Shown: positions 17,014 through 25,889, numbered from the stretch's first letter. The stretch is 64,000 nucleotides of DNA from Gammaproteobacteria bacterium (GCA_030832095.1 JAURJT010000014.1:62001-126000), one strand, 5' to 3'. Notes: generated from the sequence alone by a model not told the origin. Translations and numbers: made by a program.

Positions 17014-18651
17014 TCAGTGAGCAATGATCGCATCAAGCGGAGTCAGTGGCGTAAAACTGTCGGCGCTCGCCATTGGCCAGGCAACTTGAAATACGGGGCG
17101 TTGCAGGTCTCCAGCCAACAGCGAGCCTGGTGTGATGCCGGGATATAAGCTTGAAAGCAGGCTGACATGATTATCGGCGGTGCGACGGGCGATATGTGTG
17201 GTGGTGAGATCTTTAGGGTGCTGCAGACCTGAGGCTTGCAATAACTCTGCCAGGGCGTGCAGCGTATTTTGGTGAAAATGCGCGACGCGTGGCGCTTTTT
17301 CTAAAGGCACTAGGGCACGCTGGCGCTCGGGGTCTTGCGTCGCGACACCCGTTGGACAGCGTCCAGTGTGACACTGTTGCGCCTGAATGCAACCAATTGC
17401 GAACATGAAGGCCCGAGCACTGTTACACCAGTCAGCGCCTAGGGCAAAGGTACGTGCCATGTCAAAGGCTGATACGATTTTTCCTGAGGCTCCAATCTTG
17501 ATACGATCGCGCAAATTCAAGCCCACTAGAGTGTTGTGTACCAGGCGAATTGCCTCACGTAGTGGGGTACCAACGTGATCCACAAATTCGATGGGGGCCG
17601 CACCAGTGCCTCCCTCTGAGCCATCGACCACGATAAAATCTGGCGTGATCCCGGTCTTGACCATCGCTTTTGCAATGGCGAACCACTCCCAGGCGTGACC
17701 AACACACAGTTTGAAGCCAACGGGTTTACCGCCTGATAGTGTGCGAAGGCGTTGTACGAAATGCAAGAGGCCAACGGGGCTATCAAACTCTGAGTGCGCC
17801 GACGGCGAGTTGCAGTCTTCTCCGATCTTGACACCGCGTGCCGCCGCGATTTCAGCTGTGACTTTACTGCCCGGCAAGATTCCGCCGTGTCCAGGTTTTG
17901 CACCTTGTGAAAGCTTGATTTCTATCATTTTCACTTGAGGCAACAAGGCGTTGGCAACAAAGTGTGTTTCTGAAAAACGACCCTGTTCGTCACGGCAACC
18001 AAAGTAACCAGAACCAATGTTCCAAATCAGGTCTCCGCCTGGTTGGCGATGGTAGCTGCTAATGCCACCTTCGCCTGTGTCATGTGCAAAGTGCCCCAGT
18101 TTGGCGCCTTCATTTAAGGCCAACACGGCATTTGCACTCAAGGCACCAAAGCTCATTGCCGAGATATTGAGAACTGATAACGATACCGGTTGGCTGCAGG
18201 CCGGGCCTCCTACGGTCAGGCGAAAATCTGAGTCAGCGATCTTTGACGGGGCCAGCGAGTGGTTAATCCATTCATACTGTTGGTCGTAGACGTCGAGTTG
18301 GGTGCCGAACGGGCGTTTGTCGATCTCTTGTTTGGCACGCTGATAGACAAGTGACCGACTTGCTCTCGAGAAGGGTGTCTCCTCGGTATCTGTTTCAAAA
18401 AAATACTGACGAATGGCCGGGCGTAAATCTTCAAAGAGATAACGCAAATGACCGATGATTGGGTAATTTCGCAAAATTGCACGATGCGTTTGCGTAAGGT
18501 CACGCAGACCAAGTGCAGACAGTGCCCAAGAACCGGCGGCCACAAGCCACCAAAAAAGGGCGCCCTCACCTTGCAGTGCGAAGTAGGGCGCTAGCACAGC
18601 AAAGGCAAGTGCGAGCCATAAGGCGAGATATCGAAATAAAAAAATTGCCAT
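17014..18651 (-). CDS. FMN-binding glutamate synthase family protein, membrane-anchored
   Basis: A 545-residue protein similar to the FMN/Fe-S synthase domain of glutamate synthase. It opens with two hydrophobic segments (about residues 5-25 and 30-47), so it is likely membrane bound with its domain in the cytoplasm. Synthase-domain motifs are GEGGISSYHRQPGGD, KPGHGGILPGSKV, DGSEGGTGAAP and IGASGKI. The three cysteines of the 3Fe-4S cluster are in CIQAQQCHTGRCPTGVATQ. There is no glutaminase domain. The family is widespread, but its natural reaction is not settled, so true glutamate synthesis should not be assumed. It converges on the NMT1-like gene with a 6-bp gap. Confidence 0.9.
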   Translation of the reverse strand: MAIFLFRYLALWLALAFAVLAPYFALQGEGALFWWLVAAGSWALSALGLRDLTQTHRAILRNYPIIGHLRYLFEDLRPAIRQYFFETDTEETPFSRASRSLVYQRAKQEIDKRPFGTQLDVYDQQYEWINHSLAPSKIADSDFRLTVGGPACSQPVSLSVLNISAMSFGALSANAVLALNEGAKLGHFAHDTGEGGISSYHRQPGGDLIWNIGSGYFGCRDEQGRFSETHFVANALLPQVKMIEIKLSQGAKPGHGGILPGSKVTAEIAAARGVKIGEDCNSPSAHSEFDSPVGLLHFVQRLRTLSGGKPVGFKLCVGHAWEWFAIAKAMVKTGITPDFIVVDGSEGGTGAAPIEFVDHVGTPLREAIRLVHNTLVGLNLRDRIKIGASGKIVSAFDMARTFALGADWCNSARAFMFAIGCIQAQQCHTGRCPTGVATQDPERQRALVPLEKAPRVAHFHQNTLHALAELLQASGLQHPKDLTTTHIARRTADNHVSLLSSLYPGITPGSLLAGDLQRPVFQVAWPMASADSFTPLTPLDAIIAH

Positions 18652-18797
18652 CGTCGGCTCCGGTTAAACATGGTGCAAGTGCGCGCCTGCCAGCGAGCAT
18701 ATCCATAATCATCGCGCTTGGGATTGCAAGCTCGGGACCCGTTTACGATTTTAAAGAGTCTGCCAATGACCAGTGTCTCAGCTTACAGTGCGAATCG

Positions 18798-18803
18798 TAT
18801 AAT
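18798..18803 (+). promoter_or_regulatory. -10 element before the GNAT gene
   Basis: A perfect TATAAT lies 19 bp before the ATG at 18823. No convincing -35 is seen 16-18 bp upstream. It would leave a leader of about 12-14 nt that still contains the TAGGAG ribosome site. Confidence 0.45.
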
Positions 18804-18822
18804 TTCTATATTAGGAGAAAGC

Positions 18823-19332
18823 ATGACCTCGCCCGATCATAGATCCGAAATGCCCGTTGATCAAAGCCTCAGCGCTTATAGAATTGAGGCGTGCGCCGAC
18901 AGGCGAGCAAGCCCTTGGCGCGTCGAACTAGGAGATTGGCCGACCCTGCAGCCCTGGGCTGCGCCGATTCGGCTCGAAGTGTTTGTGCACGAGCAACTCG
19001 TGCCAATTGAAGAAGAGATCGACGCTCTTGACCCCTTGTGTGTGCATGCCGTGGCCTACGACGCGCAAGGCCGGGCACTGGCAACTGGCCGTTTGTTGCC
19101 AGATGGTCATATTGGTCGGATGGCAGTGCTGAAAGGCGCGCGCGGGCAGGGCCTAGGGCGCGCGGTGCTGACAGCGTTGGTACAACAGGCCAGACAACAG
19201 GGTTTTGGCGAAGTGGTGCTCTCTGCACAGACACACGCCCAAGGGTTTTATCTGCGCCAAGGGTTTGTGGCGGAGGGCGCCGAATACCTTGATGCAAATA
19301 TCCCACATGTTTTGATGCGCAAAGTGTTGTAG
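18823..19332 (+). CDS. GNAT family N-acetyltransferase
   Basis: A 169-residue GNAT acetyltransferase. The acetyl-CoA binding motif A is GRMAVLKGARGQGLGRAVL (R/Q-x-x-G-x-G type GQGLGR). The N-terminal part RLEVFVHEQLVPIEEEID resembles the ElaA/YjcF-like branch. Residues FYLRQGFVAEGAEYLD form the usual C-terminal strand. ATG 18823 is preceded by TTAGGAGAAAGC, a strong ribosome site. The frame also runs upstream to 18718 without a site. The substrate is unknown. It stands alone between the divergent glutamate-synthase-like gene and the tRNA-Leu terminator. Confidence 0.88.
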   Translation: MTSPDHRSEMPVDQSLSAYRIEACADRRASPWRVELGDWPTLQPWAAPIRLEVFVHEQLVPIEEEIDALDPLCVHAVAYDAQGRALATGRLLPDGHIGRMAVLKGARGQGLGRAVLTALVQQARQQGFGEVVLSAQTHAQGFYLRQGFVAEGAEYLDANIPHVLMRKVL

Positions 19333-19417
19333 GGCTGCAGAGCCCCGAAGAGCAAGAAATCGTTAGAAACAGGTAAAGCGCCAAACAATGACAAAGCGTC
19401 ATACTGCTTTTGCGCTA

Positions 19418-19457
19418 AAACAAAAAAGCCTCAAACATTCAAAGTGAATTTTGAGGC
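19418..19457 (-). terminator. Rho-independent terminator of tRNA-Leu
   Basis: Read on the minus strand, GCCTCAAA (19457-19450) pairs with TTTGAGGC (19435-19428), with an inner GAAT/ATTC extension and a one-base bulge. It is followed directly by TTTTTTGTTTT. It lies about 40 bp past the tRNA 3' end. Confidence 0.85.
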
Positions 19458-19497
19458 ATTGTCATAAAAGCCAGGTACTTTATGCTTTACACTTCGG

Positions 19498-19582
19498 TGG
19501 TGCCCAGGAGAGGACTCGAACCTCCACACCTTTCGGCACACGGACCTGAACCGTGCGCGTCTACCAATTCCGCCACCTGGGC
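19498..19582 (-). tRNA. tRNA-Leu(CAG)
   Basis: The minus strand reads GCCCAGGTGGCGGAATTGGT from 19582. The 7-bp acceptor stem GCCCAGG/CCTGGGC, the long class II variable arm, the GGTTCGAGTCC T-loop and the encoded CCA end (19498-19500) are all present. The anticodon arm CACGG-TTCAGGT-CCGTG gives anticodon CAG, which reads CUG leucine codons. Length is 85 nt including CCA. Confidence 0.96.
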
Positions 19583-19607
19583 CTAACTTGTACTCACTAA
19601 GCCACGC

Positions 19608-19636
19608 ATTATAAGCGAGATTTTAGCTTTGGCAAA
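19608..19636 (-). promoter_or_regulatory. Promoter of tRNA-Leu overlapping the rnr start
   Basis: On the minus strand a perfect -10 TATAAT is at 19613-19608, followed by a GC-rich stretch (GCGTGG) as in stringently controlled stable-RNA promoters. The best -35 match is TTGCCA at 19634-19629 with a 15-bp spacer, and TTTTGC would give 17 bp. The -35 therefore overlaps the first codons of rnr on the other strand. Confidence 0.6.
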
Positions 19637-22118
19637 ACGCCTCCCACCAAATATCAAGAGCACTCGCGCCGCGACTGTATCGCCCGAAAAGATTCCTGAC
19701 TTTGATCCCGATGTCCCTAGTCGCGAACAAATTCTAGAAGTCCTGCGTGTATCGCCCGCACCATTATCACCAGAGGATTTGGCCGCTCGCATGGGACTCA
19801 CGCGGGATGAAACCTTAACGGGATTTGATCGCAGAATTGCAGCGATGGAGCGCGACGGTCAGTTGTTGCCCAACCGTAAGGGTGTACTGTTGCTGGCCAA
19901 TAAACTTGATTTTGTGGCCGGCCGTGTGCAAGGACATCGCGATGGGTTTGGCTTTTTGGTGGCTGACGCTGGGGGCCAAGACATCTTTTTGTCGCCTCGC
20001 GAAATGCAAAAGGTCTTGCACGGCGATCGCGTGCTGGTCAAGCCGACTGGCGAGTATCGCGGCAAACCCGAGGGCACGATTGTTGAGGTACTTGAGCGTC
20101 GCACCAATCGCTTAGTTGGGCGCTTTTTAAATGAACGCGGCATGACCATCGTTGTGCCCGAAGATCAGCGTATCAAGCACGACGTCTTGATCCCGCCCGG
20201 TGATACAGGCGGTGCACAGCACGGTCAGGTGGTGTCTGTCGACATCATCGAGCAACCATCGCGCCATAAACAGCCTTTGGGGCGTGTTGCTGAGATTTTG
20301 GGTGAAATTGACGACCCTGGTATGGAAATCGAAATTGCTGTGCGTAAGTTTGATGTGCCGGTCGATTTTTCTGAAGCAGCTTTACGGCAGGCCGAAAAAT
20401 TGCCAGACGCAGTGCGCGCCGCCGATTTGAAGGACCGTGTTGATTTGCGTGATGTGCCGTTTATTACGATCGATGGCGAAGACGCGCGCGATTTTGACGA
20501 CGCCGTGTATTGCGAGCAGGTTGACATGGGCGAGGCGCGTAAACGCCCAGCGTGGCGACTACTCGTTGCGATTGCCGATGTCAGCCATTATGTGACACCG
20601 GAAGATGCGCTGGATGAAGCGGCACGTGAGCGCGGTACAAGCGTGTATTTTCCACGTCGGGTGATCCCGATGTTGCCTGAAAAGCTCTCGAATGGGTTGT
20701 GTTCGCTCAAGCCCTCGGTCGATCGACTGGTGCTCGTGTGCGACATGGTGATTCCGCTTTCGGGTGCCAAAGCGGGCACGGTGTCGGCCTATCAGTTTTA
20801 TAACGCAGTGATTCATTCGCATGCGCGTACCACCTACAATCAGGTGTGGGAGTCGTTGCAGCAGCCTCTAGGGCCAGTTGCGCGTGGTTTTGCCAACGTC
20901 ATGCCGCAGATTAATGGGCTCTATGAGTTGTTTCAGTTGTTGTCTCAAGGTCGCAAAGAACGGGGCGCAATTGACTTTGATACGGTTGAAACAAAAATTG
21001 TGTGCAATGAGTTAGGCCGCATTGAAAAGATTATCGGTGTCTTACGCAACGACGCCCATCGTTTAATTGAAGAGTGCATGCTTGCGGCGAATACCTGCGC
21101 GGCTGACTTTATGCTGCGTAGCAAGCATATCGGTTTGTACCGTGTGCACGAAGGCCCAACGCCTGAAAAACTGCAATCGTTACGTGAGTTTTTGAAAACG
21201 CTTGGCCTAAGCCTGGGGGGCGGTGCCGACCCGACCGCTAAAGACTATGGCGTTTTGCTCGATAAAGCCCGTGCGCGTCCCGACTATGGGTTACTGCAAA
21301 CAATGTGCTTGCGTTCGATGCAGCAAGCGATCTATGGGCCTGACAATGCGGGTCACTTTGGCTTGTCGTATCCAGCCTATACCCACTTTACGTCGCCGAT
21401 TCGCCGCTACCCAGATCTGATGACCCATCGCGTCATCAAGGCTTTGCTTAAAAGTCAACGTTATCAACCTGTGTTGCACGGTTTTGCCTCAGCACCCGGT
21501 GCCACACTGCGCGAATATGAGCATGACCTCTGGGAAAAAATCGGTCTATTGTTGTCAGGCACGGAGCGACGTGCCGACGATGCGTCGCGCGATGTCGAGG
21601 CTTGGCTCAAATGCTGGTTCGTCAAAGAACGTGTCGGTGAAGTCTTCAGCGGGCGGGTCACTGGTGTGGCCAGCTTCGGGATTTTTGTCACTCTCGATAC
21701 CTTGCATGTTGAAGGTCTGGTGCATGTCTCAGAACTTGGTACCGAGTATTTTCAATTCAACGATGCGATGCACGAGCTTCGTGGCGAGCGCACCGGTTTG
21801 CGCTATCGTTTGACTGATGCGGTACAAGTGCAAGTGGCGCGAGTTGATCTCGAGGCGCGACGCATTGAGTTTAGGCTGGTAACGGGCACGACGTTTGATG
21901 CCTTGCGTAAGGCAGCCACGCGTGTTGAAGATCCAGCGGGCAGACGAATTAAAAAAGCGGCTGCTCCTAAACCGCCCGAATTGAAAGGGCAAATTGCTAA
22001 AGTGCGTCGTGCACAGGCTCAAAAAGCTGCCAAGCAAGAGACTGCGCGCGCGCCTAAAAAGGCGGTGCGCGCTGGTAAAAGCGCTGGTGTAAAAAAATCT
22101 GCTCGTAAAGGGCGCTAG
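19629..22118 (+). CDS. rnr: Ribonuclease R
   Basis: An 829-residue 3'-to-5' exoribonuclease of the RNase II/RNB family that degrades structured RNA. The order is a winged-helix N-terminus ([27 protein letters not shown]), OB/cold-shock domains, an RNB catalytic domain with the metal-binding signature [13 protein letters not shown] at about 282-294, an S1 domain from about 668 ([18 protein letters not shown]), and a long Lys/Ala-rich tail as in many RNase R proteins. The only plausible start is TTG 19629. It has no ribosome site, and a plus-strand TATAAG at 19610 would give a nearly leaderless mRNA (inference). rlmB follows after 8 bp, a common pairing. Confidence 0.96.
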   Translation: MAKRLPPNIKSTRAATVSPEKIPDFDPDVPSREQILEVLRVSPAPLSPEDLAARMGLTRDETLTGFDRRIAAMERDGQLLPNRKGVLLLANKLDFVAGRVQGHRDGFGFLVADAGGQDIFLSPREMQKVLHGDRVLVKPTGEYRGKPEGTIVEVLERRTNRLVGRFLNERGMTIVVPEDQRIKHDVLIPPGDTGGAQHGQVVSVDIIEQPSRHKQPLGRVAEILGEIDDPGMEIEIAVRKFDVPVDFSEAALRQAEKLPDAVRAADLKDRVDLRDVPFITIDGEDARDFDDAVYCEQVDMGEARKRPAWRLLVAIADVSHYVTPEDALDEAARERGTSVYFPRRVIPMLPEKLSNGLCSLKPSVDRLVLVCDMVIPLSGAKAGTVSAYQFYNAVIHSHARTTYNQVWESLQQPLGPVARGFANVMPQINGLYELFQLLSQGRKERGAIDFDTVETKIVCNELGRIEKIIGVLRNDAHRLIEECMLAANTCAADFMLRSKHIGLYRVHEGPTPEKLQSLREFLKTLGLSLGGGADPTAKDYGVLLDKARARPDYGLLQTMCLRSMQQAIYGPDNAGHFGLSYPAYTHFTSPIRRYPDLMTHRVIKALLKSQRYQPVLHGFASAPGATLREYEHDLWEKIGLLLSGTERRADDASRDVEAWLKCWFVKERVGEVFSGRVTGVASFGIFVTLDTLHVEGLVHVSELGTEYFQFNDAMHELRGERTGLRYRLTDAVQVQVARVDLEARRIEFRLVTGTTFDALRKAATRVEDPAGRRIKKAAAPKPPELKGQIAKVRRAQAQKAAKQETARAPKKAVRAGKSAGVKKSARKGR

Positions 22119-22126
22119 GAAAACGT

Positions 22127-22864
22127 ATGGCTGCAACTCAAATGCTAGCGGGCTTTCACGCGGTCATCGCGCGCTTGCGGCAAGCTCCAGAATCAATCCG
22201 CGAAGTCTATGTTGAGGCGCAACGGCGCGATAAACGCATGCAGGCGTTGATCGCAACGGCCAACCAAGCAGGGCGAGCCGTACACCCCGTGTCTTCGGAC
22301 CGTTTAGATGGGCTGACTGGCGGTTCTCGGCATCAAGGCGTGGTAGCAGTCGCGGATGTGCGCAAACTGGCCGATGATTTGGACGAGGTCCTAGATGGCG
22401 TGCAGGGCCCAGCGTTGTTGTTGATTTTGGATGGAGTGACCGATCCACATAACTTGGGCGCTTGTTTGCGTACGGCCGATGCGGCAGGGGTGCACGCAGT
22501 GGTCGCACCCAGAGACCGTGCCGTGGGTTTAAATACGACCGTTCAGCGGGTCGCTTGCGGGGCGGCTGAGTCGGTGCCATACCTAATGGTGACGAATCTG
22601 GCGCGCACCATGCGCGAGTTAAAAGACCGCGATCTTTGGTTAGTCGGCACTGACGACACCGCGACACAAAGCATTCATCAAACCGACGGTAAGCGTTCGA
22701 TGGCCTGGGTGATGGGTGCTGAAGGCGAGGGGATGCGTCGACTCACCCGCGAAACCTGCGACGAACTGGTCACAATCCCCATGTTGGGCAGCGTTGAAAG
22801 CCTAAACGTCAGTGTGGCAACTGCAGTGTGTCTGTACGAGACTGTTCGCCAGCGTCAAGGGTAA
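22127..22864 (+). CDS. rlmB: 23S rRNA (guanosine-2'-O)-methyltransferase RlmB
   Basis: A 245-residue SPOUT-class methyltransferase that methylates the ribose of G2251 in 23S rRNA. It has the N-terminal substrate-binding domain ([24 protein letters not shown]) and the trefoil-knot motifs [43 protein letters not shown] and [22 protein letters not shown]. The last two give the SAM-binding knot and the catalytic N-x-R region is NLGACLR. It is 8 bp behind rnr, so they form an operon. Its last codons and stop lie in a 24-bp imperfect tandem duplication. Confidence 0.96.
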   Translation: MAATQMLAGFHAVIARLRQAPESIREVYVEAQRRDKRMQALIATANQAGRAVHPVSSDRLDGLTGGSRHQGVVAVADVRKLADDLDEVLDGVQGPALLLILDGVTDPHNLGACLRTADAAGVHAVVAPRDRAVGLNTTVQRVACGAAESVPYLMVTNLARTMRELKDRDLWLVGTDDTATQSIHQTDGKRSMAWVMGAEGEGMRRLTRETCDELVTIPMLGSVESLNVSVATAVCLYETVRQRQG

Positions 22865-22894
22865 ACTAATCGCCAGCGTCAAGGCTAGACTAGC
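22847..22894 (+). repeat. 24-bp imperfect tandem duplication across the rlmB stop
   Basis: CGCCAGCGTCAAGG occurs at 22847-22860 and again at 22871-22884, each followed by a related 10-mer (GTAAACTAAT versus CTAGACTAGC). The first copy contains the rlmB stop codon. Downstream, AAGCTTA occurs three times (22970, 23002 and 23024) before the next gene. Confidence 0.7.
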
Positions 22895-23050
22895 GTCTGA
22901 GACTGAGGCTTGTCTGTGCGCTTCGTCTAAGTCCCGCAAGATGATTTCCTAGGCTAGGCCTATTGCGCTAAGCTTATGTCCTCGCATCCATGCAATGAGC
23001 CAAGCTTATTTCGTGAGCGATCGAAGCTTATTTTTTAAAGTGAATGTGTG

Positions 23051-24313
23051 ATGACTCAGTCTAAACAATCCCCCAAACAGGGCTTTACAACCACCATTTT
23101 GCACGGCGACCGTAAATTGTCAGTCGAGCACGGTGCTGTGCATAAGCCGATTCATACGTCAACGCAATACGCCTTTGCTGACTCGCGTGAATTGGCCGCG
23201 GTGTTTCAGGGTAAGGCGGGCTATACCTATGCACGTCAAGGTACGCCCACCAGCGATGCGCTTGAAAAGAAAATTAACAAAATGGAAGACGGTGTGGCAA
23301 GCTTGTCGTTTGCGACTGGCATGGCAGCGCTGACGGCCTTGTTTACGACCTTGCTGCGCGCGGGCGACCATCTACTATCCAGTCAGTTTATTTTTGGTAA
23401 CACAAATAGTCTTTTTGGTACGCTTGAGTTGTTGGGTATTGAGATCACTTTGGTCGACCCGACTGATGCGCAGGCCGTCGCGGCGGCGATTCGCCCAAAT
23501 ACAAAAATGTTGTTTACCGAGACCATCGCGAACCCGGGTACGCAGGTTGCTGACCTTGTCGGATTAGGGCAGTTGTGCCAAAAGCATAAATTAGTATATG
23601 TCGTCGATAACACCGTGACCTCACCTTGGTTATTTCGGCCTAAGGCGGTTGGTGCATCGATTGTGATGAACGCGCTATCCAAGCATATTGGTGGGCATGC
23701 AAATGCGCTGGGTGGCTCATTGACCGATACCGGTCTGTTTGACTGGACCGAGTACAGCAACATCCTTGATATTTATAAAAAAGGTCCAGCAACGGGCTGG
23801 GCGATCACGCAAATCAAGAAGAAAGGTTTACGCGATATGGGCGGCACCTTGTCCGCCGATGCAGCACATCGAATTGCCGTTGGCGCCGAGACCTTAGCGT
23901 TGCGGCTGGATAAGATTTGCAGCAACGCGATGGCGCTCGCTACGTTTTTATCCAAGCACCCAGGAGTGCAACGTGTTGCTTACCCGGGGCTTACAAATCA
24001 TCCTCAACATGCCCGCGCTGCACAATTATTTGGTGGCAAGTTCAGTATGCTGATTGCAGTTGAATTGGTGGCGGGTATCGAGTGCCTTGATTTTTTAAAT
24101 CATCTTCAAGTGGCAATTTTGGCGACACATGTGGGTGACACGCGCACTCTCGCCTTGCCTGCTGCGCAGACGATTTATTATGAGATGGGGCCCGACTTGA
24201 GAGCCAAGATGGGGATTGCTGATGGCTTGATTCGCTTATCTGTGGGTATCGAGGATCAAACCGATTTGATCGCTGATTTTGAACAAGCGTTTGCGGCGTG
24301 TGGCGTTGTTTAA
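23051..24313 (+). CDS. PLP-dependent Cys/Met metabolism enzyme (cystathionine gamma-synthase family)
   Basis: A 420-residue member of the Cys/Met gamma-family of PLP enzymes (cystathionine gamma-synthase, O-acylhomoserine sulfhydrylase, methionine gamma-lyase). Landmarks are YTYARQGTPTSDALEKKINKMEDG, FATGMAAL (cofactor phosphate binding), VYVVDNTVTSPW (the Asp that contacts the pyridine ring) and the Schiff-base lysine in MNALSKHIGGH. Close Burkholderiales relatives carry the same start QGFTTTILHGDR. Sequence alone does not separate O-succinyl- or O-acetyl-homoserine sulfhydrylase from the synthase or lyase. A GTG at 23048 directly precedes the ATG and cannot be excluded. No clear riboswitch is seen in the 186-bp leader. 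Confidence 0.88.
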   Translation: MTQSKQSPKQGFTTTILHGDRKLSVEHGAVHKPIHTSTQYAFADSRELAAVFQGKAGYTYARQGTPTSDALEKKINKMEDGVASLSFATGMAALTALFTTLLRAGDHLLSSQFIFGNTNSLFGTLELLGIEITLVDPTDAQAVAAAIRPNTKMLFTETIANPGTQVADLVGLGQLCQKHKLVYVVDNTVTSPWLFRPKAVGASIVMNALSKHIGGHANALGGSLTDTGLFDWTEYSNILDIYKKGPATGWAITQIKKKGLRDMGGTLSADAAHRIAVGAETLALRLDKICSNAMALATFLSKHPGVQRVAYPGLTNHPQHARAAQLFGGKFSMLIAVELVAGIECLDFLNHLQVAILATHVGDTRTLALPAAQTIYYEMGPDLRAKMGIADGLIRLSVGIEDQTDLIADFEQAFAACGVV

Positions 24314-24716
24314 ACAATGACTGGTACCTCGCTTGCTTGCTTGGTGCGGCTGGCGCACACAGTGCTTTGAGTCCCTGTGCTGAGCTTGCGATTGAGAGCG
24401 CAAGCGCGCGAGAACAATAGTGAGTTACCCTGATGAAAGTCAAAATTGTCCAAAATTTATTTGAGTACTTTGTCGATAATTATCAATAAGAATGCGGGTC
24501 TCAAGCGATTTTTTCTTGACAGTCCTTGCTCAGAGTGGCCTAATACCGTCATGAGTGATGAGGGTCTGCGCAAGCGGGCGTTTTTATCTCTTGCCTGCGC
24601 AAGCAGGTGTCTCAACCTTTTCGCACACGATTGAGGTACCTGTTAAATTTGGTACAGGCAAGCGGCTCAAATTTTTTGCAATAGATGATTTTGCTACCAC
24701 CAAGGAAATAAACAAC
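24314..24716 (+). promoter_or_regulatory. 403-bp hupB upstream region
   Basis: There is no gene here. A consensus -35 TTGACA is at 24516-24521. The -10 is either CCTAAT at 24539 (17-bp spacer) or TAATAC at 24541 (19-bp spacer). A perfect 10-bp palindrome GATAATTATC is at 24475-24484, just upstream. The leader of about 165 nt holds a direct repeat CTGCGCAAGC (24566 and 24595). The second copy forms a hairpin CCTGC-GCAA-GCAGG (24594-24607) with a GNRA tetraloop. Confidence 0.55.
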
Positions 24717-24989
24717 ATGAACAAAACTGAATTGATTGATCACATCGCCACAAAAGCTGATATCTCTAAAGCAGCTGCAGGCCGTTCGCTTGACGCGATG
24801 ATTGCTGCAATCAAGGCAACACTTAAAAAAGGTAATTCGGTTACGTTGGTGGGTTTTGGTACCTTTGCAGTGTCGCAACGCGCAGCACGTACCGGACGTA
24901 ATCCACGTACCGGTGAAGCAATTAAAATCAAAAAAGCAAAAGTGCCAAAGTTTCGTCCAGGTAAGGCACTGAAAGACGCATTGAATTAA
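24717..24989 (+). CDS. hupB: DNA-binding protein HU (beta type)
   Basis: A 90-residue histone-like protein that binds and bends DNA without strong sequence preference. The family signature is [27 protein letters not shown], with the DNA-intercalating arm RNPRTGE. The N-terminus [25 protein letters not shown] is typical of HU. ATG 24717 has AAGGA 11 nt upstream (CAAGGAAATAAACAAC), and the frame continues upstream with unrelated sequence, which I discard. It is followed by an apparent terminator and tRNA-Val. Confidence 0.96.
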   Translation: MNKTELIDHIATKADISKAAAGRSLDAMIAAIKATLKKGNSVTLVGFGTFAVSQRAARTGRNPRTGEAIKIKKAKVPKFRPGKALKDALN

Positions 24990-25000
24990 CACGTTTGAAT

Positions 25001-25028
25001 TTGCTAAAAAAATGCGTTTCGCTATAAT
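25001..25028 (+). promoter_or_regulatory. Putative promoter of tRNA-Val
   Basis: TTGCTA (25001-25006) and a perfect TATAAT (25023-25028) have a 16-bp spacer. This points to transcription starting near 25035, about 80 bp before the tRNA. It lies inside the hairpin that may end hupB transcription, so the two functions share the same bases. Confidence 0.5.
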
Positions 25029-25045
25029 GCGCTACGCATTTTTTT
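25006..25045 (+). terminator. Terminator-like inverted repeat after hupB
   Basis: AAAAAAATGCG at 25006-25016 pairs with CGCATTTTTTT at 25035-25045, giving an 11-bp stem ending in a T7 run. The 18-nt loop is long for an intrinsic terminator, but the stem and T-run fit one for hupB. Confidence 0.55.
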
Positions 25046-25114
25046 ATGCACCAGTACTAGCCCTTTGTTCACAGTATCGTTTTGTGCAGGTTCAAAACGT
25101 TCAGTCATATCTTA

Positions 25115-25190
25115 GGGTGCTTAGCTCAGTTGGTAGAGCGGCGCCCTTACAAGGCGTAGGTCACAGGTTCGACCCCTGTAGCACCCACCA
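25115..25190 (+). tRNA. tRNA-Val(TAC)
   Basis: The acceptor stem GGGTGCT pairs with AGCACCC, the D arm is TTAGCTCAGTTGGTAGAGC, the anticodon arm GCGCC-CTTACAA-GGCGT gives anticodon TAC, the T arm is ACAGGTTCGACCCCTGT, and CCA is encoded (25188-25190). Length is 76 nt. The response-regulator ATG lies only 27 bp downstream. Confidence 0.97.
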
Positions 25191-25217
25191 GTATCCCCTA
25201 AGATGTAAACTTGCCCT

Positions 25218-25889
25218 ATGAGAGTGCTCGTCATCGAAGACGACGCGACGCTTGGGCGCGCGTTGCAAGAGTTTTTAACAGACCAAGGCTATGCAACCGA
25301 CTGGTTGGCAGATGGCAAGCGGGCGCTAGCCGCCTTAGCAAACCACGCTTACGACTTGTTGGTGCTCGACCTAAATTTGCCCCTGATTGATGGCTTGCAG
25401 GTGCTGATCTCGTTGCGTGGCGAGGGCAGCGAAATCCCTGTTTTAGTGTTAACTGCGCGCGATGGCCTTGCAGATCGAGTGGCTGGGCTTGATGCTGGGG
25501 CCGACGACTATTTGACCAAGCCCTTTGAATTAGCTGAATTGGCGGCGCGTGTGCGTGCCTTGGCTAGGCGTCATTTAGGTGTGGCGCGGTCGCTGATTGA
25601 ATTTGGTAATTTGTCCTTTGATACGGCCCATCGTGAGTGCAGGGTTGCAGGTCAACGACTCGCCCTTTCCGTACGTGAGCTCTCTGTGCTTGAAATGCTC
25701 ATGATGCGCGCCGGCAAGGTCGTGACCAAACAGCAAATCGTGCAAGGCCTCTCGGCGCTTGATTCTGACTTCAGCGAAAATGCCGTCGAGGTCTACATTT
25801 ATCGGCTGCGTAAACGTCTCGAAGGTAAAGGCGCTGCTATCCAAACTGTGCGCGGCTTTGGCTACCTTCTTGAAGTCGACACAGCTTAG
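25218..25889 (+). CDS. OmpR-family response regulator, TctD/QseB-like
   Basis: A 223-residue response regulator. The receiver domain has the acidic pair EDD (7-9), phospho-acceptor Asp51 in LLVLDLNLPLIDG, the switch Thr in LVLTARD and Lys in LTKPFEL. The C-terminal winged-helix DNA-binding domain ends with VEVYIYRLRKRLEGKGAAIQTVRGFGYLLE. The start ATG 25218 has no good ribosome site and is 27 bp after tRNA-Val. Its partner kinase begins 86 bp downstream. TctD relatives activate tricarboxylate uptake, and the window's Bug genes make that tempting, but no direct target can be shown. Confidence 0.92.
   Translation: MRVLVIEDDATLGRALQEFLTDQGYATDWLADGKRALAALANHAYDLLVLDLNLPLIDGLQVLISLRGEGSEIPVLVLTARDGLADRVAGLDAGADDYLTKPFELAELAARVRALARRHLGVARSLIEFGNLSFDTAHRECRVAGQRLALSVRELSVLEMLMMRAGKVVTKQQIVQGLSALDSDFSENAVEVYIYRLRKRLEGKGAAIQTVRGFGYLLEVDTA

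Noticed and set aside
18869-19402. A 177-codon minus-strand frame over the GNAT gene.
   Set aside because: It is antisense to a gene with a strong ribosome site and motif.
22865-23050. A possible SAM-type riboswitch before the Cys/Met PLP enzyme gene.
   Set aside because: I see repeated AAGCTTA words but no conserved SAM-riboswitch core or terminator arrangement.
24475-24493. A Fur-box-like sequence before hupB.
   Set aside because: Only the palindrome GATAATTATC fits well. The remaining positions match the 19-bp Fur consensus poorly.
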